Numbered from the stretch's first letter, positions 32,161 to 43,907 are shown. The stretch: DNA of 64,000 bases from Rehmannia glutinosa (GCA_016081115.2 JABTTQ020001787.1:186001-250000); one strand, 5' to 3'. The notes: a model not told the origin generated them from the sequence alone. Numbers and translations are program-made.

Positions 32161-33230
32161 GTAGAAATTTGTGATATTTCGCAACAAGTTCGATGAACAA
32201 GACAAGGTTAGTAGCTCAATGATATTGTCAAGAAGAAGGTAATGATTTTGATGTAATATTTGCACTCATAGCACATTTAGAAGTTATTTGCACTTTACTT
32301 GTCCATTCTTGTTTTGAGAAAATTTCAAGTTTTACCAAATGGATGTTAAATCCAAATTTCTAAATGGTTTTATTCAAATAGAAGTCTATCGGAGTTTAAA
32401 TTTTTTAGGCAAATGATTTTTATAAAAAGACCTTTGTACGGTTGACACAAGTACCCCTTATATGGTTTGATAGACTTAGCTATTTTTGCAAAATAATTTT
32501 ACAAAAGGTAAAGTTGATACTACATTTCTTGTTTTAAAAAAAGGGCAAGGTTGTTTACTTGTGCAAATTTATGTTGATAATATTTTTGGTGCTACTAATG
32601 AATATTTGTGCAAGATATTTTTCCAAGTCAATGCAAGGTGAACCTAAGATGATCATGATGAGGAAGCTCAAATTTGATCATTGGAATTCAAGTTCAACAA
32701 TGCCAAGAAGGTGATTATATTCCACACTCAAAAGAAGAAGTGAGGCATTGAAGAAGAAAGAACCATTTCAACCTATATAGCCACAAATGTGAAAATTGAC
32801 AAAGGTTGAGGTAGGCATGTTGATTGACAAACGAATTCGAGGTATGTTTATTCGTTTATTACTCCTTAGACTTGAGATTCTATATGCCTTATGTCTATAT
32901 GCTCGATTTAAAACAATCCCAACGAATCTCTTTAAAGTGTCGTTAAAAGAAATTTTCAAATATTTGTAAGGCACTTCTTCTTATGACTTGTTCATCCAAA
33001 GTTTTAAAACGTTATTATTTTTCGGGACAACAAGTCCGGTGATAATAATTTTTCAAAATATGGTTCGTCATAGTCGAACTAAACATATTGAGATTCGATA
33101 ATTTGTTTTGGGGATTGCATGTTTTACAAAAACTTGAGATGTGTTTAATTCCATCTCAAGGATAACTCATGGACTTTTTAATCACTCACCACCGAGTATT
33201 TTACCTCATTTCGAGCTTGATTATGATATA
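32160..33230 (+). pseudogene. copia-3 reverse transcriptase and RNase H fragments
   Basis: Short pieces in shifting frames match copia RT: FRNKFDEQDK near 32180, FKFYQMDVKSKFLNGFIQIE near 32325-32385, LQNNFTKGKVDTTFLVLKKG near 32485-32545 and QIYVDNIFGATNEYLCK near 32560-32610. The last holds YVDN where the catalytic box is YVDD, so one catalytic Asp is lost. ATNVKIDK near 32785 and RNase H traces up to about 33170 follow. Confidence 0.78.
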
Positions 33231-34290
33231 ATGTATATTGAATGAGGTCTACGTTTGCATTTTGCACGTTTTCAAAACTTAGGGGCGAAAAATCGGATTT
33301 TTGAATCAAATTTGGATTTTTAAAAGAATTGAAAAAAAGTGGGGTAGGGTGAGGGTGAGGGCGGTCACCCACCCGGTCGACCGGTGGCCGCCCTCACCTA
33401 GGACCGGTCGCTCTATGCCCCTGTTTTTGGCTTAAAATGTTTACATTTTCACTTTTTGGCATTTTGGCCTTTTACTCTATTTTCGTCCCCTTTGTCATTT
33501 TCACACAAATTTCACTTCAAATGTGTTTTGTTGCATAAATTATATATTTTGGGGTTTGTCTAGCTCGATTATCATCATCATTGCTTGCCTTTACCGATCG
33601 AATGGTAAGAATTGCACTCTTTAGCTCAATTAGGTTGAACCCTTGAAGAACTTGGTTTAAATGTCTATTTCTTGATGCAAATTATATATGTTTGTGATGA
33701 GCTTATTGATTGTTGATGAATGATATTTATTAAATTGCATTTGGTGATGAAAAACTTGGCTTGATTTTATTTACAAGGGCTATATATATCTTTTTCAATT
33801 TTTGACGCCCGCCAAGTGTTCGATAAAATGTCTCAATGAAAAATTCATCACCTACATGATTCTCTCGATTTCAAATGTCTTATATATTTATAGAGATCAT
33901 GTTTTGCAAAACAAATGAGTTTTCATAAGCTTCTACAAGTCGTATGATCGACTCTTTCCTCCTATTGGTCTATAAGCTTCAATGTTCAAATAGCTCGAGA
34001 CATCGGTTTAGTTACGCACTTTGATATGATTATATGATGTTTTTATCGTAGTTTGCTTGGTCTATATGATGTTTTTTATCGTGCTAACATTCTTTTTGAT
34101 GATTCCAAAGGGGATAAAAGGTTATAAGCTTATTAGCTCATAGAAGCTAAGTTAAGCTAAACAAAAGAAGCTATAAGCTATGGCTTCCTAAAGCCATAAG
34201 TTGTGCATTATACTTAGTCCAATTGTTGTATGATGGACTTATATACTTGTCTAATGATGTTTTGTTGACAGGGGAGCTTATAAGCTCTTG
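33231..34290 (+). other. copia-3 non-coding spacer between pol and 3' LTR
   Basis: About 1 kb without open frames. It aligns with 46876-48109 of copia-4, including TGCACG near its start, GCCAAGTGTTCGA, CTAACATTCTTTT(T)GATGATTCCAAAGGGG and a 14-bp palindrome GAGCTTATAAGCTC (34274-34287) preceded by a G run. Conservation in two copies argues for a role in the element, for example reverse transcription or packaging. Confidence 0.65.
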
Positions 34291-34459
34291 TAGAGATTAG
34301 GCCCTAGGTCGGTTGAACCACTATAAATCGACGTGTGTTGTTTACATTCCGCACCTTTATTATTGTCCTTGAGCATTCGGTTCTAAAAAGAGGGTAAAAT
34401 CGAAAAGATGGAGATAATCTATTTACCCCCTCTAGATTATCGTAGCGCTTGGACTTACA
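34291..34459 (+). repeat. copia-3 3' LTR, last ~169 bp only
   Basis: TAGAGATTAGGCCCTAGG to CTTGGACTTACA matches 29768-29942 nearly base for base. The first ~1.28 kb of the LTR is deleted. The end is fixed by the CCATT duplication. Confidence 0.88.
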
Positions 34460-34464
34460 CCATT

Positions 34465-35441
34465 TTCTTGAATGGATGAGATGTCGATTACCACACAGAG
34501 CACATAAACACTTTTATTTCGAGTTGGTTTAATTTGACACCTTCAAAGACACACCACGCATATCACTAAACTCCTTCCTTGCATCATTCTTTGGGCTATT
34601 TGGACTGAAAGAAATCTTTGTAAACATGAAGATGCAAAGTTTAATCATCATAGAGTTATTAAGATTATGGAGAACTACCTTTATCTTGTGAACAAGGCTA
34701 AACTTTTTCTAAGAATCGAGTGGACGGGGTATGTTGATGTATTATTGCAGTGGATACCACTTGAAGTTGCAAAACCAACATCATCACTTGCCTGTTTTAT
34801 GGAAGAAACCCCCCCTCCTTGGGCTTAAACTCAACATTGATGGAACATTTAAAACTCAAAATTCTCCACTGGATTGGGAGGTGTCCTCGGGAAGATCAAT
34901 GAGAAGCATTATGGGCATTTGTAGCGGACATGGAGAACTGTCAGAGTCCCCTCATGGCTGAGTGTGCTGCTCTTGAGAAGGCACTTCAAATGCTTCAATC
35001 TAGACCTTTCAACACCTTATGGATTGAGACTGATTCCCTCACACTTTTCAATATTATTGATCAAGAATGCCTGGACATTGGTCTATGAAAGACAACTTGA
35101 TCAAGATAAACAACATCTTTTACGGCATTACTTTTCACATCTCTCACGTATATAGAGAAGGAAATAGAGTAGTCGACTCTTTGGCTTCGTAGGTCTTACT
35201 GTGAATGCTTTTGTAGAGTATAATAATGTGCCTACTCCTTTCCCTGTAAAAGGTTTGATCCGCATGGACCAATTACAATTACCCTCCTTTAGAAATGTTA
35301 GAAATAGGTGATAGCTTATAATTTTTTTGATTGAATTTCTATTTTGTAAACATTCTTTGTAATTTTTAGTATCAATATATAGGTTGGGAATGTGACCTTA
35401 ATCCCCACCCCTCCCTTGGGGTGTTTACACAAAAAAAAAAT
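34465..35441 (+). pseudogene. LINE-C ORF2 C-terminal tail, RNase H and 3' UTR
   Basis: After copia-3 the LINE resumes with CIILWAIWTERNLCKHED near 34575-34630, the post-zf-RVT tail. RNase H follows: LLGLKLNIDGTFKTQN (34818-34860, first Asp), MAECAALEKALQMLQ (about 34955-35000, Glu) and LWIETDSLTLFNII (about 35020-35060, second Asp). The frame shifts between the first and second motifs. The 3' UTR runs from about 35160 to the A tail at 35431-35440. Confidence 0.82.
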
Positions 35442-35455
35442 AATAAAGTATATTT

Positions 35456-36241
35456 CTCGAGTGTGAAATTTTTCAAGGCACAAGTTATTACTATATTTGG
35501 TCCCGTTAAGATTATTGATGGCTACGGTAATGCAACAGTAATACTGTCTAATGGTATAATCTTGCATATTGGAAATGCATTATTATCTAGTAGATGAAAA
35601 ATGAATCTACTGAGTTTTAAAGATATGTGCGATAATGACTATCATTTGGAGTCACTAAATGAATATAATAAGGAGTGTATATGTATCATATCCTATAAAA
35701 TTGGAAAAAGGATTGTCCATGAGATATTTGAAGCAACAATTTTTGGATTGTATTGTGTCCCAATTAGAGCTTTTGAATCCTACGCCACCATGCCTTGGAA
35801 GTCGGGTGCATTCTCGATATATTTAGGTTATGACATGATCACCAGGACACCTAAGAACAATTATGATGCGTAAGATTGTTGAACATACTAATTGGCATCC
35901 ATTAAAAGGTATGAAGATCTGATGTCCAAAGATTATTTCTATGAATCATGTTCACAAGAAAAACTTATTACTAGACCTTCCATAGAAAAGGTTGGTTACG
36001 AATCACCATCATTTTTACAACGTATTTATGGTGATATTTGCGGACCAAGACATCCCGCAAGTGGACCTTTTAGATAATTCATGGTCTTAGTAGATGCATC
36101 GTGTAAGTGGTCACACGTATGTCTAATATCTACTAGAAATGTTGCATTTGCTCGATTAATAGCGCAAATTATTAAACTCCAAGCACATTTCCCTAATTAT
36201 CCCATCAAGAATATAAGAATGGATAATGCCGAAGAATTTAC
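35456..36241 (+). pseudogene. copia-1 pol, protease end and integrase N-terminal half
   Basis: KFFKAQVITIFGPVKIIDGY near 35470-35525 is the end of the protease-type region; LLSFKDMCDNDYHLESLNE near 35603-35655 is the GAG-pre-integrase segment. Integrase follows in another frame: FLQRIYGDICGPRHPASGPF near 36013-36075, VLVDASCKWSHVCLISTRNV near 36084-36140 and IKNIRMDNAEEFTS at about 36208-36250. The IYGDICGP and MDNAEEF segments hold the two Asp of the D-D-E triad. It is cut at 36241 by a hAT MITE. Confidence 0.85.
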
Positions 36242-37205
36242 TAGTGTTGTGCAGGACTTGGAGATTACGTAACCAAACTTATATTCGGACCGAAAAATCT
36301 CAACCGAAAATATCCGTTGACTTTTTGACTTCCTCAAACCCTACCGTACCAAAAATATTTTTATACACTTCTAGAGATTTTTCAAATACCCGCATCGAGA
36401 ATAAATCTTGAACCACTCCGAACCTAGGACCCAAGCTAGAACCAATTTTAAAGATTTTATATAAATACATATACATTATTTCTATGTTATTTATATTTTG
36501 ATATTGAATTAACTACAAATTATTTGAAATTAAATTGAATATAAAGCATATTTGAAAAAACCATAATACTACAACTATTATGAATTTTAAAACACTTTGA
36601 TATTAATAATATAGTAAATCATTTGAAATTGAAATTAGTTAAATGATTAGTAAATTACACTTAAAAGAGAAACAAGTAATAGTACCATATTATAACAATA
36701 TAAAAAGATCATACTTTAATTTTTTTACCACATTACATAAATTATAAATATAGTTTTATTGATTATGTTAAGTTGTTAAGTAAGAGATATTGAGTTTATA
36801 AATTTATACAAGTTTTTATTTCATGTTAATTTATAAAAATTATTAGTTAATTATAATTATTCTAAGTCAATAGAAGGACAACCGCCCAAATAATAAACTA
36901 TTATGGTTTTAGTTTTTATTTTGAAACTACACTAAAAAGGGACTAGAACTTTAGAAGTATATCCGTTTGGTGATTTTTATATTGATTTCCTTATTTCTTT
37001 TTCTTTTTTTTCCAAATTTGTATGTTTTATTTATGACTAATCTCCGAATCTCCATCCCGAACCGTACCAAAAGTTCGGTACGGTTCGGAATGGAGATCTT
37101 TTTCTATGGTTTAGTTCTGGAGATTTATTTTTGGAATCCCCAAACTTTGGGACGGTTCTGGAGATTTCCAAATCTGCCAACCATCCCATCCCGTGCACAT
37201 CCCTA
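36242..37205. mobile_element. hAT MITE (964 bp) inserted in copia-1 integrase
   Basis: A perfect 8-bp TSD GAATTTAC (36234-36241 and 37206-37213) flanks inverted ends TAGTGTTGTGCAGGACTTGG and, reverse-complemented, TAGGGATGTGCACGGGATGG. Near the right end a 32-bp inverted motif is built on GTACCAAAAGTTCGGTAC, and CCGAA/TTCGG motifs recur in both arms. The centre is AT-rich with no coding domain. Confidence 0.85.
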
Positions 37206-38529
37206 GAATTTACATCAAAAAGTTTTGATGAATGTTATGCATCACTAGGAATTAATGTTGAACACATAGTAACACATGTTTATACTCAAAATTGATTGGC
37301 AGAATCCTTGATTAAACGAGTTCAAATCATTATTCGTACATTATTAGTGAGATCAAAACTCACGAGTGCAACATGTGTCATGCAAAGATGTGCATGCATC
37401 AACACTTATTAGATTATACCCCACCGCTTATCATATGCACTCCTCAATGCAATTAACTCTTGGTTTTGAGCCAAATATTTCTCACCTACGCACCTTCGGT
37501 GTGCTTTGAGTGCCAATTCCACCTTCTCGGAGGAAAAAATGGGTCCACAACGTAGACTTGGTATGTATGTTGGATTTGATTCTCCATCAATTATTCAATA
37601 TTTAGAACCATTGATGGGAGATTTATTTACCGCTAGATTTGCGAATTGTCATTTTGATGAGACAATATTTCCATATATGGGAAGGGATAAAGTTGTTTTT
37701 GAAAATGATAAATAAAAACCGTTGAGAGTATCTCCTGGAATGAACAAAGCTTATCCCATTTAGATCCACTTACTTTTGAATGTGAAAGTGAGGTGAATAG
37801 AATTATTCATTTATAAAATATTGCTAATATACTTTCGATGCATTTAACGATGCTAAAAAAGTTACAAAATCTCATATTAGGCTACAAATGTTCCAGCCAT
37901 GATTATTGTTCCTCATGAACATAAGAAAATAAATGATGATAATCCACAACAAAAATATGGTAGACCTATTGGCTCAAAAGATCTTTGTTCTCGAAAAAGA
38001 ATGGGGCGAATTGATACTAATGAGCATGATCCGGATAAATCAGAGAGCCTAATATCTCAAAAATGTACAAAACTCGATAGCAACTAGAATCCCATAAGCT
38101 ATTGTAATGAAATATGGGATTGAAATGAAATAATTATTGATGATAATTTTGCATCTCAATTTCTCAAATTATAAATGATGATTATGATAACGAGCCATAT
38201 TCGATAACATGTCGCCGAGGCCTGATTGACCTATGTGGGAGGAAGCAATAAAATATAAGTAAGCTTCCCTTGAAAAACGAAAAGTTTTTGGGCAAATTTC
38301 TTGAACTCCAAACAATGTATAGCCCATTGGATACAGGCGGGCATTTGTTCGAAAAGAGAAATGAGAAAAACAAAGTCGAGAGATATAAAGCCTTACTCGT
38401 GGCTAAAGGATTCTCACAGAGACCTGGTATTGATTATGATGAGACATATTCACCTGTTATGGAAACAATCACATTTTGTTTCCTTATTATTGTTGTCCAC
38501 GAGAATGCACATGCGTCTAATGGATATAG
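37206..38529 (+). pseudogene. copia-1 pol, integrase C-terminal half and RT start
   Basis: SFDECYASLGINVEHIVTHV near 37220-37275 continues the integrase core; LAESLIKRVQIIIRTLL near 37300-37350 holds the Glu of the D-D-E triad (ESLIKR). GPQRRLGMYVGFDSPSIIQY near 37545-37605 is the post-integrase region. RT begins at about 38370 with RYKALLVAKGFSQRPGIDYD and ETYSPVMETITF, and is cut at 38529 by a hAT transposon after LMDI. Stops and shifts occur near 37290, 37500, 37715 and 38090. Confidence 0.85.
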
Positions 38530-39409
38530 CAAAGTGTTCTAAAACTCTCTCCAGGCGGTTGCCGGGCGCCGGACAAGAGCCTAGGGCCTAGAGCGCCTGG
38601 CGGGGACTTAGTAGGGCCTAGAATTAAGGCATAATTACATGGTTTTTTATTTTTCTTAAAATTAAAACCTTGCTAACAAAATTAAACCATTAGAAAATAT
38701 GATCAAATAAACTAAAAAAGTAAAAATAATGACAACTTACAAGATTAAAACCAACAATTCAATGCATTACAAAGCTCCAAACAACACAAAACAAGTCATT
38801 AGTCAATAATTACTAAGAAGTAAGAGCACCATTCAAACTACAAAGTTTTGATTCTTTTGAACATGAACTCATAAATGACAAAACAAGAGATGTATTCTTC
38901 AACTACATAAGAAACAAAACAATGCACCACTAGCCAACTAGCATGTAGCAATACCAAATGGATCTTCTTCTTCTCCATAATTTTCTAATACACGCTCTTC
39001 ATCCGACTCAAATTCGAGTCATTATCACTTCCTCCTCATCTTCGGATTCAAAATCATCCTCCTCAAGCTCTCTCACTCTAGAAGCATCACCATCAAGACA
39101 AAGACCGACTCATCGTCATCATCATATAACCTAGGAATAATCCAATCTTGTGCTTTACTTGCATCACTAGCAAGTAGCACATCAATATCCTTCTCCTTTC
39201 CCCTTTTACGTTTATTCAAAGAAACGTGAATTGAATTGGGACGTAGACTAGATTGTTCAATCGTGAAACATCTAATCTATTCCTCTTCTTAGTAAGTATC
39301 GTAAAACATAAAAAAAGAAAAAACAAAACAGATAAAGTAGAAATATTTCAAAATAAGAAAATAGATTAATAAAGTAAACTATAAAGTAAGCTTTCTATGT
39401 TTCTAACCC

Positions 39410-41214
39410 TTCGAATGCACTCCAATTTCTTTCACATCCAGACGAGCTCGTGGTTAATGACAAGATCCTTATAGCAATTCTTTGCAAGTTAGGTGTTCCA
39501 TGACCATAATTTAACCACCAAGTTGCTGCAAGAATTAGAACATTATAAAATAAATAATAACTTGATAATTTAAAAGATGAATTAAAAGTTTTTTTTTACC
39601 TGGGTCAAACTTGTCATCATTTGCTTCACACCCTTTTGTGCAATGGGCTTCGCAAAAACTCCTATTTTGGTCTTATAAATTGGCAACTCAACATTCATAA
39701 CATTGTTCATCAAATCAAAGTTTCCATGACAAATAACATCAAGGCAATCGATAACTCCATTCGAGACAACTTGATCCAATATAATATTGGGATCCTTGTA
39801 ATGATAATAAGAATTCAATAGATAAGCCATCAAGTGCAATGGGGTGTCAACTCTTCCTTTGATTTTTGCATCCATTATCTCCAAGATGGGATCACAGTTC
39901 TTGGAATAATTATTCAAAGCATTTTTTATATCTTCCTTTGCCTGTAGAAGCTCCCCATATAAAAAGCCCATTGATGGCTTTCTATCTGCATCAGCAATAC
40001 GAAGCACCTTCACCAAAGGTGCAAAAATAGTCAAGCAAGATGTCACACCATTCCAAAAACCAATAGCCCATCACAGTATTATAACTTGCTTGCCCTTTGA
40101 CAGTCTTAGACCATTTGCATTCATCCCATTTGAGCTACTAAACATTGTCTTTAATTGAGCCTTTTTCTCCACCAAACTCTGTAAACTAAGGAATGAAGAC
40201 GCAAATCTAGTGACTCATGGTTTCACTATGTCTGTTCTTTTAGTATAAGACCTCATCATGGCTAAAGTCTTATGATGTGCATAGATGAAGATGGTCAAAG
40301 CTTTGGCTTGATCAATGATTTTCTTGAACCGAGGTAGTTTTGCAATGCCCTCTAGAACAAGATTAATGGTGTGCGTGGCACATGATGTCCAAAAGATAGT
40401 TGGCCTTTTCACACGCAACAACTTTGCCGCTCCCATATTGTTTGAAGCATTATCTGTCACTACTTGAATGACATTCTCTGGCCCAACTTTCTCAATACAT
40501 TGATCGACATACTCAAAAATCATTTCACTTGTGTGTGCTACATCTGAAGATTCCTTAGAAGAAAGAAAAATTGTCCTTGCTTTAGATGACACACAAGTTC
40601 ATGATGTTTCTTCTCTTCTGTCACTCCAAGCATCGTCATAAGTGAGAAACCATTCTTCCCCATTCGTCTTCATGTGGCTTTACTTTGAATTTGGTTCTCT
40701 CAACCGCTTTTTTTAATAAAGGCTTTCTCAGTTCATATTGACTAGAGGTTTCCACCTTGGTCCAATTGGCCAAGTGCCTCAGAAAGAGTCCGAAGCTTTC
40801 GGATCAAAGGCATTGAAGGATATTCGACTTCATAAATCCAATCGGCAATGTAATTCTTCACAAAGATTAGATTTCTCTTTCCAAAGGGCATCATATATGT
40901 TTTGTTCCGCGTTGTCTTAGCCACATTCAAAGAAGCGGGATTGATGCATGTAGCAAATTTGTTCATTGGGCCAAGAGAACGGGGTGGCTTCATGCTCCCT
41001 ATTAACTCTCTCAATTCATCCTCTTCAATGTAATATTCCTCGAACCATTAATATTGACACTAGCAATCAAATCTTCCTCTTGTTTTTTCAACTTTTTCTT
41101 TTTGGCTTTTACTTCATTAATAGCATTTCTACACTTAGCTTGATCATCTGTGAAGCTTTGGTACAAGAAACAACATTCCTTGGATATTTCCTAAGTGGCG
41201 TAAACGCTTGAAAA
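39410..41214 (-). pseudogene. hAT transposase, decayed
   Basis: Read on the minus strand, order is: a partial BED-type N-terminus and Lys-rich linker (about 41214-41040), SMKPPRSLGPMNKFATCINP (about 41000-40940), DDAWSDR near 40640-40617 with the first catalytic Asp, then a DUF659-type block 40592-40215 with QVVTDNASNNMGAAKLL and CATHTINLVLEGIAKLP. A middle block follows at 40046-39582 (CLTIFAPLVKVLRIADADRK, GFLYGEL). The dimerisation motif NYGHGTPNLQ, RILSLTTSSSGCERNWSAFE lies at about 39535-39412. It would cut and paste hAT elements. Breaks between blocks and an intron-like gap make it non-functional. Confidence 0.88.
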
Positions 41215-41269
41215 TGTCATTGTGCTAAACTCTCGACTTTATCAAATGGCACGACATGCAAGAGAACTT

Positions 41270-41302
41270 CGATTAGATATATATATATATATATATATAT
41301 TT
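41270..41302. repeat. (TA)n microsatellite
   Basis: A TA run of about 13 units within the 5' (minus-sense) leader of the hAT transposon. Confidence 0.9.
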
Positions 41303-42171
41303 GTATTGGATAGGAAACAATCATAATCCATATGTATTGTATATTTTAACCCAATCATTCAAATAGTTATTGAACAGATGCTAACATAAGAGATATCCGG
41401 AAAAAAATTCTTGTATGTAAAAAATCGACCGAGATGATTCCACAACTCTTATGTTAGCAAGAATAACGGATATCCGAAAAACTCTCGAATCATTCAAGAA
41501 CTCGTAACCCAAAAATTCAAAAAAAAATTGCCTCTGTTTTTAAAATTGAAATACAAGAATGTTGTGGTCATTTCATCACACAAGATTTATGCCCTAATTA
41601 TTCAAATAGCACATTCACCGAATCATTTATACTCTTATAACCTATTACCCATTGATGGCTCTCACATATTCTTTTTTTTTCCCAATCAAAGAAAAATACA
41701 AATTTTATGGCGAGAAAAAACTTTTAGAAAAAATTAAAAAAACAACTCATGTATGATAAATTGATAATGAGATTCAGAGAGTGATCAAGATAATCATACC
41801 ATTTCCAAAGTGGATTGAGATTGAACTCCTAAACTTGAAATGATTCAAATGAATACCCCTCCAGCAAAAATAAGTCTCATTCGCGATTTGGGATTTGGGG
41901 GTGATAGGGTTTTAGGTTTTACCTTATGAGAGGTTGGGGATTGGGTTTTGAAAGATTAGGCTTATTATTAAAAAGCTGAATTTTTTTTTAAAAAAAAGGA
42001 ACCAAAACGACGTCGTTTTGGTGAGCAGAATTTTTTTTAAAAAAGAAAGCATCTCGGTGGCGCTGGGCGACTTGAGCGCCCGCCCGATTTGTAGGCCGAT
42101 TTGCAAGTTTTCTCCTCGGTTAGGTGGCGCCTAGCGCCAGGTGCCCGCCTAACCCGAGTTTTAGAACATTG

Positions 42172-43450
42172 GGATATAGTGATGGCATATCTATATGGTT
42201 CCTTGGATTCTGATATTTATATGAAAATCCCTAATGGATATAAAATACCAAAGTTAGACACTCCTCATGAGTTATACTTGATCAAACTGCAAAAATCATT
42301 GATGGATTGAAGCAATCCGGTCGCATGTGGTATCATAGACTTAATGAATACATTTTCAAGGAAGGTCACAAAAATAATACAATTTGCCCATGTGTTTTTA
42401 TTAAAAGATTTGATACTGGATTTACTGTCATTGTTGTATATGTCGATGACATGAATTTGGTTGGCACTCTTGAATAATTGTCTAATGCTGCTGAATATCT
42501 GAAGAAAGAGTTTGAGATTAAAGACCTTGGAAAAACTAAACTTTGTCTTGGTCTTGAGCTAGAACATAAAGATAATGAGATACTTGTCCACCAATCTGCT
42601 TATACTAAAAGGTTACTCAAACACTTAGTATGGACAAGGCTCATCATTTGAGTACCCTATGGTTGTGTACTGAGTTTAGATCGAGAAAGATCTATTCCGA
42701 CCAAAAGAATTTGATGAAGAGATTTTGTGTCTTGAAGTGCCTTAACTTAATGTTATTGGAGAATAATGTATTTAGCACAATGCACTAGACCGGATATCAT
42801 TTTTGCTGTAAATTTACTTGTGCGATATAGTTTTAAGCCAATCCAAAGAAATTTGAATGGTATTAAACACATTTTTCGTTATCTTTTTGGTACTATAAAT
42901 TTGGGGTTATTTTGCTCCAAGGAATGAACTAAAACTGGGTTAGTTGGTTATGTTGATGCGGGATATAGATCTAATCCACACAAAGCTTGATCACAAACTG
43001 GTTATTTATTTTGTTATAACGGTATAGCTATATCATGAATGGTGATCTATCAAAGACATTAGTAGCTACTTCTTCCAATCACTCACGAGATTATTGCTCT
43101 TCATGAAGCTACAAAGAGTGTATTTGGTTAAGATCAATTATAGCTCATATACGAAATGCTTATCAATTAAAGCCGATTCTGATACACTCCCACTATTATT
43201 CATGAGGATCTTTGCAGGCGTGTATGGCTCAAGTAAGAGGTGGTTACATAAAAGGTGATATGACCAAGCATATTTCACCAAAGTTTTTCCATACACATTA
43301 ACTCTAGAGAAATGGAGAGATAAACATTTGACAAATTCGCTCATGTCACAATCTTACCGATTTATTCACAAAATCCTTGTCAACATCTATATTCGAGAAA
43401 ATGGTATACGACATAGGCATGCGAAGAGTTAATATCAAGCAAGATTGATA
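42172..43450 (+). pseudogene. copia-1 pol, reverse transcriptase catalytic part and RNase H
   Basis: DIVMAYLYGSLDSDIYMKIP (42174-42233) continues the RT. The catalytic VYVDDMNLVGTL is at about 42435-42470. KEFEIKDLGK-like sequence follows near 42500. RNase H traces are GYVDAGYRSNPHK-like near 42950-42990, HEATKSVFG near 43105-43130 and PTIIHEDL near 43190-43205. Stops occur every 50-100 bp after 42310. The gene ends before the purine tract at about 43695. Confidence 0.83.
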
Positions 43451-43693
43451 ATTCACTTCAACGAATTGTGTTATTTATTTCGGGAGAAAATTTATATATT
43501 GTGCGTTGTACTTTTTTTTTCACTGTATGGTTCTTATTCCATTGGGTTTTTCGAGTTTAAGGTTTTTAATGAGGCGGTTTATGCATAATGTTTGGAATCG
43601 AGTTATGTACTCTTTTTCCTTATGATCGATTTTTTCCATTAGGTTTTTCGGCTTAAGGTTTTTAATGAGGCATATTCGTCCAATGGTGTTGCG

Positions 43694-43707
43694 TCGAGGG
43701 GGTATTA
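43694..43707 (+). other. Polypurine tract of copia-1
   Basis: TCGAGGGGGTATTA lies directly before the 3' LTR. The GAGGGGG run would resist RNase H and prime plus-strand synthesis. Confidence 0.65.
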
Positions 43708-43907
43708 TGTTATTAATGGACTTGCACACCTAATTAATACAAGAAAATATTAGTTGTGATGATGCACATTTAACTAATGAAAGTGCATTTATTGTGATTG
43801 GTTTTAGTTGAGAATTTTTTCTATAAATATATGAAGCTAATTGAATGAAAATTACACACAACATTTGACACATTTCATATTGTTATCTTTATATTTGCTT
43901 TCTTACA
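43708..43907 (+). repeat. copia-1 3' LTR (200 bp)
   Basis: TGTTATTAATGG to CTTACA, exactly the same length as 15997-16196 and colinear with it, with scattered substitutions. Confidence 0.9.

Larger units (their letters stand above)
28487..34459 (+). mobile_element. copia-3: Sirevirus-like Ty1/copia element inserted in LINE-C
   Basis: A full 5' LTR (28487-29942), PBS, gag with coiled coil and zinc knuckle, fragments of RT and RNase H, a ~1 kb non-coding 3' region and the last ~169 bp of a 3' LTR are present. The TSD CCATT is perfect (28482-28486 and 34460-34464). The large coiled-coil gag, long LTRs and long pol-to-LTR spacer suggest the Sirevirus lineage. Protease and integrase are missing, and most of the 3' LTR is deleted. 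Confidence 0.85.
28253..35441 (+). mobile_element. LINE-C: 5'-truncated LINE inserted in copia-1 pol
   Basis: The insertion is framed by a perfect 14-bp TSD AATAAAGTATATTT (28239-28252 and 35442-35455) and ends in a 10-A tail. It contains only the 3' part of ORF2: zf-RVT (28253-28481), C-terminal tail and RNase H (34465-35160), then a 3' UTR. A Sirevirus-like element (28487-34459) sits inside, so the LINE's own sequence is only about 1.2 kb. Confidence 0.88.
38530..42171 (-). mobile_element. hAT transposon (3.6 kb) inserted in copia-1 RT
   Basis: A perfect 8-bp TSD GGATATAG (38522-38529 and 42172-42179) flanks inverted ends CAAAGTGTTCTAAAACTC and, reverse-complemented, CAATGTTCTAAAACTCGG. 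Subterminal GGCGCC/GCGCC clusters occur on both sides (38555-38610 and 42055-42150). A decayed hAT transposase lies on the minus strand. The copia RT frame reads straight across the duplicated site (LMDI, then DIVMAYLYGS), confirming the boundaries. Confidence 0.92.
15997..43907 (+). mobile_element. copia-1: old short-LTR Ty1/copia element spread over 27.9 kb by nested insertions
   Basis: Two 200-bp LTRs (15997-16196 and 43708-43907) frame one set of Ty1/copia remains in plus orientation: gag (16197-17027 plus 27377-27516), protease start (28153-28252), integrase (35456-36241 plus 37206-37720), RT (38270-38529 plus 42172-42480) and RNase H to about 43450. A purine tract (GAGGGGG) precedes the 3' LTR. 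With the nested elements removed the element is about 6 kb. Flanks TATTA and TATAT are only a doubtful TSD. No tRNA-Met PBS is visible after the 5' LTR. It is the oldest layer of the stack. Confidence 0.85.

Noticed and set aside
36967..37206. 79-codon hydrophobic frame
   Set aside because: Lies inside the hAT MITE at 36242-37205 and reads through its terminal repeat.
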